A stretch of 33,634 bases of DNA from contig JALORL010000010.1 in the NCBI GenBank assembly GCA_025458915.1, positions 1 to 33,634 of the forward strand, given 5' to 3'. The DNA comes from Hydrogenophaga sp. (GTDB lineage: Bacteria; Pseudomonadota; Gammaproteobacteria; Burkholderiales; Burkholderiaceae_C). Below, piece by piece: positions 25,142-33,634 of this stretch; positions within the stretch are counted from its first letter, which is position 1; each line of letters starts with the position of its first letter. Under the pieces are notes generated by a model. It ran no database searches. It saw nothing but the letters and a program-made list of their open reading frames with translations, and was not told the DNA's origin. The position numbers and the translations under genes are program-made.

Positions 25142-27574
25142 ATGTCCGGACACACCCCCCTCCCCAGCACCCAGATCGACCTGCCGCTCCTGCCTTTGCG
25201 GGATGTGGTGGTATTTCCGCACATGGTCATCCCGCTTTTTGTCGGCAGACCCAAAAGCATCAAGGCACTTGAGGCAGCCATGGAGGCGGAGCGGCGCATC
25301 ATGCTGGTGGCACAAAAAGCCGCAGCGAAGGATGAGCCGTCTACCGAAGACATGTTCGAGATGGGTTGCGTGGCCACCATTCTTCAGATGCTGAAACTGC
25401 CCGATGGCACCGTCAAGGTGCTGGTTGAAGGCTTGCAGCGGGCCAAAGTGCTGGATATCCGCGACGGGGAAAACCATTTCATTGCCAGCGTCACGCCGGT
25501 CGATCCCCAGGTGGAGCGCGGTGGCGTCCTCTCGAATGAACTGGAGGCGCTTCGCCGCGCCGTGATGCAGCAGTTCGATCAGTACGTCAAGCTCAACAAG
25601 AAGATCCCTTCGGAGATCCTCACCTCCATTTCCAGCATCGACGATCCGGGACGTCTCGCCGACACCATTGCGGCGCACCTGCCGCTCAAGCTCGAGTCCA
25701 AGCAGGTGGTGCTGGACCTGGATCCTGTGAACAAGCGCCTCGAGAACTTGTTCGAGCAGCTCGAACGCGAGGTCGACATCCTGAATGTCGACAAGAAGAT
25801 CCGTGGTCGCGTCAAGCGGCAGATGGAGAAAAATCAGCGCGACTTCTACCTGAACGAACAGGTCAAGGCCATCCAGAAGGAACTCGGTGAAGGCGAAGAA
25901 GGCGCCGATATCGAGGAGATAGAGAAAAAGATCAAAGCAGCCAAGATGCCGGCCGAAGCACGCCGCAAGGCTGAGGCCGAGTTCAAGAAGCTCAAGTTGA
26001 TGTCTCCGATGTCAGCGGAGGCCACGGTGGTGCGCAACTACATTGACGCGCTGGTGGGCCTGCCCTGGAGCAAGAAAACCAAGATCAAACACGATCTTGC
26101 GCATGCGGAAGGGGTGCTCAACGAAGACCACTATGGACTGGAGAAGGTCAAGGACCGCATCCTCGAATACCTTGCGGTGCAGCAGCGTGTGGACAAGGTC
26201 AAGGCCCCCATTCTGTGCCTGGTTGGACCGCCAGGGGTTGGCAAGACCTCGCTCGGACAGTCGGTGGCCAAAGCCACCGGGCGCAAGTACGTTCGCATGG
26301 CGCTGGGCGGCATGCGCGATGAAGCGGAGATCCGAGGCCATCGGCGGACCTATATCGGCGCGATGCCCGGCAAGGTTCTGCAGAGCCTGACCAAGGTGGG
26401 CACACGCAATCCGCTGTTCCTGCTGGACGAAATCGACAAACTCGGCATGGACTTCCGCGGAGATCCTTCCAGCGCACTGCTGGAAGTGCTCGACCCGGAG
26501 CAGAACCACACCTTCGGGGATCACTATGTGGAGGTCGACTTCGACTTGTCCGATGTGATGTTTGTCGCTACGTCCAACTCCATGAACATCCCGCCGGCCC
26601 TGCTGGACCGCATGGAGGTCATCCGCCTGTCGGGCTATACCGAGGACGAAAAAACCAATATCGCGGTGCGCTACCTGTTGCCCAAGCAGCTGAAAAACAA
26701 TGGCATTCGGGAAGGCGAGCTGGACGTTCAGGAAGAAGCCGTTCGGGACATTGTCCGGTACTACACGCGCGAAGCGGGTGTGCGTTCGTTGGAACGTGAG
26801 CTGTCCAAGATTTGCCGCAAGGTGGTCAAGGGGGTGCTACTCAAGAAGTACACCCCCACCGTGGTGGTGACTTCGGAGAACCTTAGCGAGTTTCTGGGGG
26901 TGCGAAAGTACAACTATGGACGCGCCGAAGCGCAAAACCAGATCGGCCAGGTCGTGGGCCTGGCCTGGACCGAGGTGGGCGGCGATTTGTTGACGATCGA
27001 GGTTGCGATCATGCCGGGCAAGGGCGTCATTACCCGGACGGGATCGCTGGGCGATGTGATGAAGGAGTCGGTGGAGGCCGCACGCACGGTGGTTCGAAGC
27101 CGCGCCAGGGTACTGGGCATCAAGGACGAGCAATTCGACAAGAGAGACATCCATATCCATGTGCCGGACGGAGCCACGCCCAAGGACGGGCCGAGTGCCG
27201 GCGCAGCCATGACCACAGCCCTGGTGTCTGCGTTGACCGGAATCCCTGTGCGCGCTGACGTGGCCATGACCGGTGAAATCACCCTGAGGGGAGAGGTCAC
27301 TGCCATTGGCGGCTTGAAGGAAAAGTTGCTGGCGGCGCTGCGCGGCGGTATCAAGACCGTCATCATTCCGGAGGAAAACGTCAAAGACCTTGCCGAGATC
27401 CCCGACAACGTGAAACAGGGCCTGGAGATCGTTCCAGTCAAATGGATTGACAAGGTGCTGTCGATCGCGCTCGAGCGACATCCCGTTGCACTGACCGATG
27501 AAGAAGTCGCGGCTCAGGTGGCTGCGGCACAGGTCGCGGCGCCGTCACCTGCGCCCGGAGCGGTGAAGCATTGA
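25142..27574 (+). CDS. lon: Lon, ATP-dependent serine protease (LonA)
   Basis: Lon degrades misfolded and some regulatory proteins in the cytoplasm. The 810-aa product has the LonA N-domain ([20 protein letters not shown] from about 14), a coiled-coil region (about 205-290), Walker [10 protein letters not shown] (362-370), Walker B LFLLDE (425-430), and a C-terminal protease domain with catalytic Ser in PKDGPSAGA (S685) and Lys in GGLKEK (K728). The tail is Ala/Val/Pro-rich. ATG 25142 is chosen because GAGG lies a few bases upstream; the in-frame extension to 25094 would overlap the inverted repeat. In many relatives hupB follows lon; here a tRNA cluster does. Confidence 0.97.
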   Translation: MSGHTPLPSTQIDLPLLPLRDVVVFPHMVIPLFVGRPKSIKALEAAMEAERRIMLVAQKAAAKDEPSTEDMFEMGCVATILQMLKLPDGTVKVLVEGLQRAKVLDIRDGENHFIASVTPVDPQVERGGVLSNELEALRRAVMQQFDQYVKLNKKIPSEILTSISSIDDPGRLADTIAAHLPLKLESKQVVLDLDPVNKRLENLFEQLEREVDILNVDKKIRGRVKRQMEKNQRDFYLNEQVKAIQKELGEGEEGADIEEIEKKIKAAKMPAEARRKAEAEFKKLKLMSPMSAEATVVRNYIDALVGLPWSKKTKIKHDLAHAEGVLNEDHYGLEKVKDRILEYLAVQQRVDKVKAPILCLVGPPGVGKTSLGQSVAKATGRKYVRMALGGMRDEAEIRGHRRTYIGAMPGKVLQSLTKVGTRNPLFLLDEIDKLGMDFRGDPSSALLEVLDPEQNHTFGDHYVEVDFDLSDVMFVATSNSMNIPPALLDRMEVIRLSGYTEDEKTNIAVRYLLPKQLKNNGIREGELDVQEEAVRDIVRYYTREAGVRSLERELSKICRKVVKGVLLKKYTPTVVVTSENLSEFLGVRKYNYGRAEAQNQIGQVVGLAWTEVGGDLLTIEVAIMPGKGVITRTGSLGDVMKESVEAARTVVRSRARVLGIKDEQFDKRDIHIHVPDGATPKDGPSAGAAMTTALVSALTGIPVRADVAMTGEITLRGEVTAIGGLKEKLLAALRGGIKTVIIPEENVKDLAEIPDNVKQGLEIVPVKWIDKVLSIALERHPVALTDEEVAAQVAAAQVAAPSPAPGAVKH

Positions 27575-27603
27575 TGAAGGGGCAAGCGCAAAATCTGGTG
27601 GTC

Positions 27604-27633
27604 TTGAAAAGAGTCCATTTTTTGCGCTATAAT
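27604..27633 (+). promoter_or_regulatory. Sigma70 promoter of the tRNA cluster
   Basis: TTGAAA (27604-27609) and a perfect TATAAT (27628-27633) with an 18-bp spacer lie 37 bp upstream of tRNA-Gly. This is the strongest consensus promoter seen in the window. Confidence 0.85.
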
Positions 27634-27670
27634 TTCAGCTTCAGACAAACACTGAACAAGTGCTGAAAAC

Positions 27671-27746
27671 GCGGGAATAGCTCAGTTGGTAGAGCGCAAC
27701 CTTGCCAAGGTTGAGGTCGCGAGTTCGAATCTCGTTTCCCGCTCCA
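27671..27746 (+). tRNA. tRNA-Gly (anticodon GCC)
   Basis: The acceptor GCGGGAA pairs with TTCCCGC, then T73 and an encoded CCA. D-arm TAGCTCAGTTGGTAGAGC, anticodon stem-loop CAACC-TTGCCAA-GGTTG reading GCC, and T-arm GCGAGTTCGAATCTCGT-like are all intact. Confidence 0.97.
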
Positions 27747-27752
27747 AACATC

Positions 27753-27782
27753 AAAAAAGGGGAAGCGCTGCTTCCCTTTTTT
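27753..27782 (+). terminator. Intrinsic terminator between tRNA-Gly and tRNA-Cys
   Basis: GGGAAGC (27760-27766) pairs with GCTTCCC (27770-27776), flanked by an A-run and a T-run (27777-27782). It could work in both directions. Confidence 0.8.
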
Positions 27783-27821
27783 GTCGGCAGGCGGTGAGAT
27801 GTTCTTCCGTCAGCCACATGC

Positions 27822-27895
27822 GGCGCGATAGCAAAGCGGTTATGCAACGGATTGCAAATCCGTCTAGCCCGGTTCGACTCCGGGTCGCGCCTCCA
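27822..27895 (+). tRNA. tRNA-Cys (anticodon GCA)
   Basis: The acceptor GGCGCGA pairs with TCGCGCC, then T73 and an encoded CCA. The anticodon stem GGA-TTGCAAA-TCC gives GCA. T-arm CCCGG-TTCGACT-CCGGG is intact. It has 74 nt. Confidence 0.96.
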
Positions 27896-27913
27896 GTTGT
27901 TCCGAGCCTCGCC

Positions 27914-27938
27914 AACCCTGGTTGTCGGGGTTTTTTTT
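27914..27938 (+). terminator. Intrinsic terminator after tRNA-Cys
   Basis: AACCCTG (27914-27920) pairs with CGGGGTT (27926-27932), one G-T pair, leading into eight Ts (27931-27938). Confidence 0.75.
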
Positions 27939-28007
27939 CGTCTCTGGGTCCTCGCCTCGTGAACATCGCCGTTCCAGGACGACCTGAGACAATACAAGGT
28001 GCAGGGC

Positions 28008-28096
28008 GCCTCGATGGTGAAATTGGTAGACACAGCGGACTTAAAATCCGCCGCCTTTAAACGGGCGTACCGGTTCGATCCCGGTTCGAGGCACCA
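28008..28096 (+). tRNA. tRNA-Leu (anticodon UAA)
   Basis: The acceptor GCCTCGA pairs with TCGAGGC (28086-28092), then A73 and an encoded CCA. The anticodon loop CTTAAAA gives UAA, and a long variable arm is present as expected for Leu. TACAAG (27993-27998) may be part of its own promoter, but the -35 is weak. Confidence 0.96.
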
Positions 28097-28142
28097 GTCA
28101 GTCCCTAGGATTTTTCCGCATTCGCCGGTACAGTGAGTTTCC

Positions 28143-28766
28143 ATGACCCGTTACAACGCTCCCTTCGAAATCCACGTGCATGGCGACGTCCCGCTGCGTG
28201 AAGATGTTGTGTATGCCCAGATCCAGGATGCGCTGAAACCCCTGTGGCAGTACGCAGGAGCCCGCTCGCTGGCTGCAGCAGCCGAGAGCGCGTACGAAGA
28301 CGAACCCGGCATCCGGTTTGAATCCGAAACCCACGTGCTGCAGATCTGCTGGACCGTTCCCGGAGGGGAAGAGTTCAGGCAGGTGATCGAAGAGACCTGC
28401 ATGGCATTGAATGACATTGCCGCTGCGGGTGCACCCCTGGAAGTGTCCTTCTATGACACCGAGTACGACGAAGAAGACGGTTCAAGCGAGGAAGAAGCTC
28501 GCGATGACTTCATGATGTGTTTCGTCGGTCCGACGCCTGCAGCCATCATGCAGGTGCAACGCGACTTGCTCGTGCAGGACGTCATCCACGTCATGGAGCG
28601 CCATTTCGACACCGCCGAACTGGGGGAGGTGATTGCCGCAGTGGACAAACTGTTCACCCAGCGGTTTGACGCGTTGGTCAACTCCATGCAGTTGGGCAAG
28701 CCCCCTCGGGGCTACGGTGGCCCGTCGGGCCACGGTGGTCCCCGCAAGCCGCGCCACCTGCATTGA
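28143..28766 (+). CDS. Uncharacterised 207-aa acidic protein
   Basis: I do not recognise a named family. The protein begins MTRYNAPFEIHVHGDVPLRE and has no signal peptide or membrane segment, so it is probably cytoplasmic. A very acidic stretch (DTEYDEEDGSSEEEARDD) lies near residues 105-122, and the C-terminus is a Gly/Pro/His/Arg tail (GYGGPSGHGGPRKPRHLH-like). Helical segments lie between them (MQVQRDLLVQDVIHVMERHF). Coding bias matches the neighbours. The ATG is preceded by TACAGT (28129-28134) at 8 nt and by no clear ribosome-binding site. It lies alone between a tRNA and an MFS gene. The reading frame is long, on the expected codon pattern, and likely real. Confidence 0.8.
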   Translation: MTRYNAPFEIHVHGDVPLREDVVYAQIQDALKPLWQYAGARSLAAAAESAYEDEPGIRFESETHVLQICWTVPGGEEFRQVIEETCMALNDIAAAGAPLEVSFYDTEYDEEDGSSEEEARDDFMMCFVGPTPAAIMQVQRDLLVQDVIHVMERHFDTAELGEVIAAVDKLFTQRFDALVNSMQLGKPPRGYGGPSGHGGPRKPRHLH

Positions 28767-28888
28767 TGCCTCGCGCATGTCCTATGCCACCGGTCGTGGC
28801 CGGGGCTTCGCGCGCTGCTCAAAACGTTGACTGAAAAACCCTAGACTCCGGCGACGCGCTCGTGTGGCAGCGCATGCCTGGAGACCGT

Positions 28889-30196
28889 ATGTCCGATCTC
28901 TCGACCGGTGCCTTGAATCCCGGGGTGAAAAAACGCGAAGTCTTTGGCTGGGCCATGTTCGACTTCGCGAACTCGGGCTACACGACGGTTGTATTGACCG
29001 CGGTGTTTGCCGCTTACTTCGTGGGTTCGGTGGCCGGTGGCCAGGATTGGGCGACGTTCGCCTGGACGGCTGCACTCAGCCTTTCCCACCTCATCGTCAT
29101 GTTCACCATGCCTGCCATGGGGGCCTGGGCGGACCGCCATGCGGGCAAGAAGCGTCTGTTGTGGGTGGCGACGCTGGGCTGTGTACTGTTCACGGCCGCG
29201 TTGGCTTCTGTGCAACCGGGTGCGGTGCTGCTGGCGTTGCTCTTCGTCGTGCTGTCGAACGTGTTCTTTTCCTGGGGGGAGTCCGTCATCTCCTCGTTTC
29301 TACCCGAACTGGCCAGACCGGAGCACATGGGGCGCGTGAGTGGCTGGGGCTGGGGTCTGGGTTATGTGGGCGGGATGCTGGCCCTCGGACTCAGCCTGGG
29401 CTACGTGATCTGGGCGCAAGCCCAGGGGCGCAGTGCCAGCGAATTCGTTCCGGTGACCATGCTGATCACTGCAGCCACCTTTGCGGCGGCGGCCATGGTC
29501 ACCATGGTTCTTCTCAAGGAACGCACACTTCCGCAAAGGGCAGATACACCAGCGCCGGGCTGGCGCGCTTCTTTCGCCCAGCTTCGCGACACGCTTTCCC
29601 GAGCACGCCAGTACCGGGATTTCATGTGGTTGATGGGCTGTGCAGTGGCTTACCAGGGAGGGGTTGCGGTGGCGATTGCATTGGCCGCGATCTACGCGGA
29701 GCAGGTGATCGGCTTCGTTCAGCAGGAAACCATGGTGTTGATTTTCGTGTTGAACGTGGCGGCCGCTGTGGGTGCATTGGCGTTCGGGTACTGGCAGGAC
29801 AGGCTTGGACACAAACTGGCTCTTGGGATCACCCTGGTGGGCTGGGTAGCTACCTGCATCATTGCGGCTTTGACGACCAGCAAGGAAGGCTTCTGGTACG
29901 CGGCCACCATTGCGGGTCTGTGCATGGGGTCGAGTCAGTCTTCCGGGCGGGCCATGGCTGGCATGCTGGCACCACCCCGCCAACTCGCCGAGTTTTATGG
30001 GCTGTGGACCTTCGCCACCCGCGTGGCCAGCATCATCGGGCCGCTCACCTACGGCGCGGTGACCTGGGCCACTGGCGGGAATCACCGCCTTGCCATTGGC
30101 CTGACGTCGCTGCTGTTCCTGGCGGGGCTGTTCTTGTTGTTGCCTGTGAACATGGAACGAGGACGCAGAGCAGCGCTGGAAACAGGCACAACCTGA
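28889..30196 (+). CDS. MFS transporter, UMF1/Atg22-like
   Basis: This 435-aa inner-membrane transporter has about 12 predicted TM segments. The N-terminal REVFGWAMFDFANSGYTTVVLTAVF and the following PAMGAWADRHAGKKRLL loop are typical of the UMF1 (Atg22-like) group of the major facilitator superfamily. Other landmarks are LPELARPEHMGRVSGWGWGLGYVGG and QSSGRAMAGMLAPPRQLAEFYGLW. The yeast relative exports amino acids from the vacuole; bacterial substrates are mostly unknown. ATG 28889 is chosen because GGAG lies 6 nt upstream; the earlier in-frame GTG at 28862 is less likely. It converges on murI with 18 bp between stop codons. Confidence 0.9.
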   Translation: MSDLSTGALNPGVKKREVFGWAMFDFANSGYTTVVLTAVFAAYFVGSVAGGQDWATFAWTAALSLSHLIVMFTMPAMGAWADRHAGKKRLLWVATLGCVLFTAALASVQPGAVLLALLFVVLSNVFFSWGESVISSFLPELARPEHMGRVSGWGWGLGYVGGMLALGLSLGYVIWAQAQGRSASEFVPVTMLITAATFAAAAMVTMVLLKERTLPQRADTPAPGWRASFAQLRDTLSRARQYRDFMWLMGCAVAYQGGVAVAIALAAIYAEQVIGFVQQETMVLIFVLNVAAAVGALAFGYWQDRLGHKLALGITLVGWVATCIIAALTTSKEGFWYAATIAGLCMGSSQSSGRAMAGMLAPPRQLAEFYGLWTFATRVASIIGPLTYGAVTWATGGNHRLAIGLTSLLFLAGLFLLLPVNMERGRRAALETGTT

Positions 30197-30214
30197 ACGT
30201 TGCCGCTGCGGCCT

Positions 30215-31039
30215 TCAAGGCAGGTTCAAGCGGCTTGCGCTGCGGACGTTCAAGTCGGGGACCCAGCGGTTGCAAGCTTGCCTGAGCATCGGAACATCAC
30301 CGGATGCGTACAGCGAGGCTTCGGGTGCATTGAGCGTGTCGGTCTGGTCAGGCAAAGCCACTCCGCCCAGAAGGTCCGCGGTGCGCCGCGCAATCGCCGG
30401 TGCATTGTCCAGGATCGCAACATGCGGTCCGAACGCCTCCTGCCAGTGGCGCATGGCAAAAGGGTAGTGGGTGCAGCCGAGCACCACAGTGTCCAGGGGG
30501 CGCTCGGCAATCCCCCGGGCCAGAAGTGCTTGCGCATAGGTGTTGCAGAGATCCCGGATGGCGGAGTCGTGTGCACGCTCGATGGCGTCTGCGAGGCCTG
30601 GACAAGGCTGGCAACTGAACCGCACGGCAGCCGCCTGCGCTTGCACCGTGCCCAAAAGCCCCGCAAAGCGCGGGCTGGACAATGTTCCGCTGGTGGCAAG
30701 TACGCCGACATGTGCAGTGCGGCTCAGCAGGGCAGCGGGCTTCAGCGCGGGTTCCACGCCGACGATGGGCAGTACGGGAAGTTTCTCGCGAAGGCTGTCG
30801 ATCGCCCATGCCGTGGCCGTGTTGCAGGCCACCACCAGGACGTCCGGTTCGTGTTGTCGCTGAAGCCACTGGGCGACCTGCAAGGACCGCGCCCGCACCT
30901 CGCTTTCGGTGCGCTCGCCGTATGGCGCGAAGGCGCTGTCCGCTGCATAGATCCAATGGACCTCGGGGATGTGCCGGTAGAGCGCGCGCAGCACGCTCAA
31001 GCCACCGACGCCACTGTCGAAGACGGCGATGGTCTTCAA
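30215..31039 (-). CDS. murI: Glutamate racemase MurI
   Basis: MurI makes D-glutamate for peptidoglycan by two-base racemisation in the cytoplasm. The 274-aa product shows TIAVFDSGVGGLSVLRAL at the start (Asp8, Ser9), the first catalytic Cys in VVACNTATA (C72), and the second in VLGCTHYPF (C189). I place the start at TTG 31039, which overlaps the fumarase stop as TTGA and gives the family-typical distance of a few residues before VFDSGVGG. Upstream in-frame starts to 31093 would extend into the fumarase gene. The rare start codon and overlap suggest translation coupled to fumarase. Confidence 0.93.
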   Translation of the reverse strand: MKTIAVFDSGVGGLSVLRALYRHIPEVHWIYAADSAFAPYGERTESEVRARSLQVAQWLQRQHEPDVLVVACNTATAWAIDSLREKLPVLPIVGVEPALKPAALLSRTAHVGVLATSGTLSSPRFAGLLGTVQAQAAAVRFSCQPCPGLADAIERAHDSAIRDLCNTYAQALLARGIAERPLDTVVLGCTHYPFAMRHWQEAFGPHVAILDNAPAIARRTADLLGGVALPDQTDTLNAPEASLYASGDVPMLRQACNRWVPDLNVRSASRLNLP

Positions 31040-32589
31040 CTGCTCTTGACGCTGATGCCTTTGAACTCGCCGGTTGCAATGCGCTGCTGCCACTCGGCGG
31101 GGCCGGTGATGTGTGCGCTGGTTCCGCCTGCGTCCACTGCCACCGTGACGGGCATGTCCACTACGTCGAACTCGTAAATCGCTTCCATGCCCAGATCTTC
31201 AAAGCCCACCACCTTGGCGTGCTTGATGGCCTTGGACACGAGGTAGGCCGCCCCACCCACTGCCATCAGGTAAGCGCTCTGGTGCTTCTGGATCGCCTCG
31301 ATGGCGACCGGGCCGCGTTCTGCCTTACCGATCATGGCGATCAGCCCGGTCTGGGCCAGCATCATGTCGGTGAACTTGTCCATGCGGGTCGCTGTGGTGG
31401 GACCGGCCGGGCCCACGGCTTCACCGTGCACGGGATCCACCGGGCCCACGTAATAGATGACGCGGTTGGTGAAGTCCACCGGCAGTTTTTCTCCTTTGGC
31501 CAGCATGTCCTGGATGCGCTTGTGCGCAGCGTCCCGACCGGTCAGCATCTTGCCGTTGAGCAACAGGGTCTGCCCCGGCTTCCATGAGGCGACTTCGGCC
31601 TTGGTGAGCGTGTTCAGGTTGACCCGCAGGCTCTTTTCGGTGTCCGGCGTCCAGTTGACGTTGGGCCACAGATCCAGGCTTGGCGGATCGAGGTACACCG
31701 GGCCGCTGCCGTCCATCACGAAGTGCGCATGGCGCGTGGCCGCACAGTTGGGGATCATCGCCACCGGCTTGCTTGCTGCGTGGGTTGGGTACATCTTGAT
31801 CTTGACGTCGAGCACGGTGGTCAGGCCGCCCAGTCCCTGGGCTCCGATGCCGAGGGCGTTGACCTTTTCGAACAGCTCCAGGCGGAGCTCTTCCACCGGT
31901 TCCAGCTTATCCCCCCGCGATGATTTGGCCTGAAGCTCGTACATGTCGATGTCGTCCATCAGGCTCTCCTTGGCCAGCAGGACTGCCTTTTCAGCCGTTC
32001 CCCCGATGCCGATGCCCAGCATGCCGGGTGGGCACCAGCCGGCACCCATGGTGGGCACAGTCTTGAGTACCCAGTCCACCAGCGAATCGCTGGGGTTCAT
32101 CATGATCATCTTGGACTTGTTTTCCGAACCGCCGCCCTTGGCAGCGACGGTGATGTCCACCGTGCTGCCGGGGACGATCTGCGTGAAGATCACGGCCGGC
32201 GTGTTGTCCTTGGTGTTCTTCCGGGCAAATTGGGGGTCGGTCACCACGCTCGCGCGCAGGGTGTTGTCCGGGTGGTTGTACGCGCGCCGCACGCCTTCGT
32301 TGATCGCGTCTTCCAGACTGCCGGTGAAGCCTTCCCAACGGACGTCCATACCGACCTTGACGAACACGTTGACGATGCCGGTGTCCTGGCAGATCGGGCG
32401 GTGGCCGGTGGCGCTCATCTTGCTGTTGGTGAGAATCTGCGCGATGGCGTCTTTGGCGGCCGGGCTTTGTTCCCGCTCGTAGGCGCGTGCCAGGTGCGCA
32501 ATGTAGTCAGCAGGGTGGTAGTAGCTGATGTACTGCAGGGCGGCAGCGACGGATTCGATGAGATCGTTCTGGCGGATGCTGGTGGTCAT
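31036..32589 (-). CDS. Class I fumarate hydratase (Fe-S)
   Basis: This enzyme interconverts fumarate and malate in the citric acid cycle. The 517-aa protein is the one-chain class I type with the alpha part (about 1-300) and beta part (about 330-517) fused. The [4Fe-4S] ligands are visible as C67 (ICQDTG), C186 (GWCPPG) and C282 (PNCAATRH). Further conserved segments are PVDPVHGEAVGPAGPTTATRMDKF and MPVTVAVDAGGTSAH. ATG 32589 begins MTTSIRQNDLIESV; the longer in-frame start at 32640 is unlikely. No strong ribosome-binding site is seen. The stop overlaps murI by 4 nt. The 160-bp gap to the upstream channel gene shows no clear promoter on this strand. Confidence 0.95.
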   Translation of the reverse strand: MTTSIRQNDLIESVAAALQYISYYHPADYIAHLARAYEREQSPAAKDAIAQILTNSKMSATGHRPICQDTGIVNVFVKVGMDVRWEGFTGSLEDAINEGVRRAYNHPDNTLRASVVTDPQFARKNTKDNTPAVIFTQIVPGSTVDITVAAKGGGSENKSKMIMMNPSDSLVDWVLKTVPTMGAGWCPPGMLGIGIGGTAEKAVLLAKESLMDDIDMYELQAKSSRGDKLEPVEELRLELFEKVNALGIGAQGLGGLTTVLDVKIKMYPTHAASKPVAMIPNCAATRHAHFVMDGSGPVYLDPPSLDLWPNVNWTPDTEKSLRVNLNTLTKAEVASWKPGQTLLLNGKMLTGRDAAHKRIQDMLAKGEKLPVDFTNRVIYYVGPVDPVHGEAVGPAGPTTATRMDKFTDMMLAQTGLIAMIGKAERGPVAIEAIQKHQSAYLMAVGGAAYLVSKAIKHAKVVGFEDLGMEAIYEFDVVDMPVTVAVDAGGTSAHITGPAEWQQRIATGEFKGISVKSS

Positions 32590-32749
32590 GGCAGTGGGGT
32601 GTGTGGTGTGGCACCGGGCTCGGGTGGGCGGCCGATGCACGGATCTGAAAAGGGCAGGGTCGTATTTTGACAGGCGCTTGTGGGGCGGGTACCGGAGTGC
32701 AGGTGCCTTGATCGGGCCTGCGACCCCGGTACGCGGCAGCGTCGCGTTT

Positions 32750-33622
32750 TTATTTGCTGGGGGCGTCAGCGGTCATGCCAGGGGCCTTTGGCGTCTGAAG
32801 AAGCTGCCTCAACTCGCCGATTTCGCGCCGCAGCGATTGCACTTCCGCATGGAGCTGGTGCTCGATGGACTGACCCACCTGTTCCACCGCACCCACTGTG
32901 GCCTTCTGTTCGCCTTCGGTGAACGACTGCATGGCGTTCACGATGATGGCAATGAACAGGTTGAGCATGGTGAAGGTGGCGAACAGGATGAAGGGAATGA
33001 AGAAGGCCCAGGCGTAGGGGGAAACCTCCATCACGGGCCGGGCGATTCCCATGGACCAGCTTTCCAGAGTCATCACCTGGAACAGGGTGTACAGCGAGCG
33101 GCCGAGATGACCGAACCAGTCCGGGAACTGATCGCCAAACAGGTGGGTGGCGATCACGGCAAACACATAGAACATCAACATGAGCACCATGGCGATGGAG
33201 GAAAGTCCAGGGATCGCCGAAAGCAGTGCGCCCACCACCCGCCGCATGGAAGGCACGATGGTCAGCACGCGCAGCACCCGCAGCACGCGCAGGGCGCGCA
33301 GGACCGCGAACGGGCCGCTGGCGGGCACCAGTGCGATGGCCACCACGGCAAAGTCGAACAGACTCCAGGGATCGCGGAAAAAGGCTGCTCGGTGGACGAA
33401 CAGACGCAGTGCCAACTCCACCACGAAGACGGCCAGGATGGCTTTGTCCAGCGCCAGAAGGGTGGGGCCGATCCGGCCCATGAGGTCATCGGACGTTTCC
33501 ATGCCCATGATCACGGCATTGATGATGATGAGTGCCAGGATCGTGTGCTGCACGGCCGGCATGGCCAGCAGCTGGCCGCAGCGGTCCCGCAAACCGGAAG
33601 GGGTCGATGGTTGTGATGGCAT
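32750..33622 (-). CDS. Bacterial voltage-gated sodium channel (NaChBac/NavBac family)
   Basis: The 290-aa protein has the layout of a one-domain tetrameric voltage-gated channel. S1-S3 span about residues 24-100, with DPWSLFDFAVVAIALV as S3. S4 has gating arginines at every third place (R109, R112, R115, R118). Pore helices follow, with the selectivity filter TLESWSM (185-191), identical to that of NavAb as I recall it. S6 contains FTMLNLFIAIIVNAM (about 217-231). A C-terminal coiled coil follows (about 245-275: VGQSIEHQLHAEVQSLRREI). The filter predicts Na+ selectivity. The start ATG 33622 lies only 12 bp from the window edge, and the visible bases hold no clear ribosome-binding site. It precedes fumarase on the same strand with 160 bp between. 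Confidence 0.93.
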   Translation of the reverse strand: MPSQPSTPSGLRDRCGQLLAMPAVQHTILALIIINAVIMGMETSDDLMGRIGPTLLALDKAILAVFVVELALRLFVHRAAFFRDPWSLFDFAVVAIALVPASGPFAVLRALRVLRVLRVLTIVPSMRRVVGALLSAIPGLSSIAMVLMLMFYVFAVIATHLFGDQFPDWFGHLGRSLYTLFQVMTLESWSMGIARPVMEVSPYAWAFFIPFILFATFTMLNLFIAIIVNAMQSFTEGEQKATVGAVEQVGQSIEHQLHAEVQSLRREIGELRQLLQTPKAPGMTADAPSK

Positions 33623-33634
33623 GGCAACGGTGGT

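Noticed and set aside
32665-32693. Plus-strand promoter TTGACA upstream of position 32700
   Set aside because: The partner at 17 bp is TACCGG, a poor -10, and no plus-strand gene follows.

Overview
The window looks like a chromosomal segment of a high-GC betaproteobacterium, most likely Burkholderiales/Comamonadaceae (Hydrogenophaga- or Rhodoferax-like). This is judged from protein style, the clpP-clpX-lon order with tig upstream, a class I fumarase next to murI, and two repeat types that I recall from that family. The left end carries bchI and the start of bchD, Mg-chelatase subunits of bacteriochlorophyll synthesis. The source is therefore probably an (aerobic) anoxygenic phototroph, and the left edge probably touches a photosynthesis gene cluster. 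No species can be named from sequence alone.

Layout. (1) 1-8131, minus strand: hpnC (squalene pathway), an RND adaptor, an RND permease, bchI, a tandem repeat array, then bchD running off the window. (2) 8132-12658: a divergent promoter region with a palindrome inside a good sigma70 promoter, driving a second adaptor plus RND permease pair on the plus strand. (3) 12659-12812: a dispersed hairpin repeat and a terminator. (4) 12813-21228: an amino- or organic-acid utilisation locus with a LysR regulator, a DadA-type FAD dehydrogenase (convergent and overlapping with lysR), a class III aminotransferase, a TAXI-type solute receptor, a 268-bp MITE-like element, a fused TRAP permease and a coupled Asp/Glu-racemase-superfamily protein that lacks the usual second cysteine. 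(5) 21349-27574: tRNA-Leu(UAG), tig, clpP, clpX, lon, a protein folding and proteolysis block. (6) 27604-28096: tRNA-Gly(GCC), tRNA-Cys(GCA) and tRNA-Leu(UAA) with promoter and terminators. (7) 28143-33622: an uncharacterised 207-aa protein, a UMF1-like MFS transporter, then on the minus strand a bacterial voltage-gated sodium channel, class I fumarase and glutamate racemase.

How the parts work together. BchI and BchD are the AAA+ motor subunits that act with BchH (not in the window). The TAXI receptor would deliver a carboxylate or amino acid to the TRAP permease, and the dehydrogenase, aminotransferase and racemase-like enzyme would process it. Trigger factor, ClpXP and Lon form the usual housekeeping cluster. 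The most unusual items are the MITE directly upstream of the TRAP permease ribosome-binding site, the single-cysteine racemase-like protein, the tandem repeat array between bchI and bchD, and a recurring arrangement of -10-like hexamers 6-8 nt before ATG that suggests leaderless transcripts.
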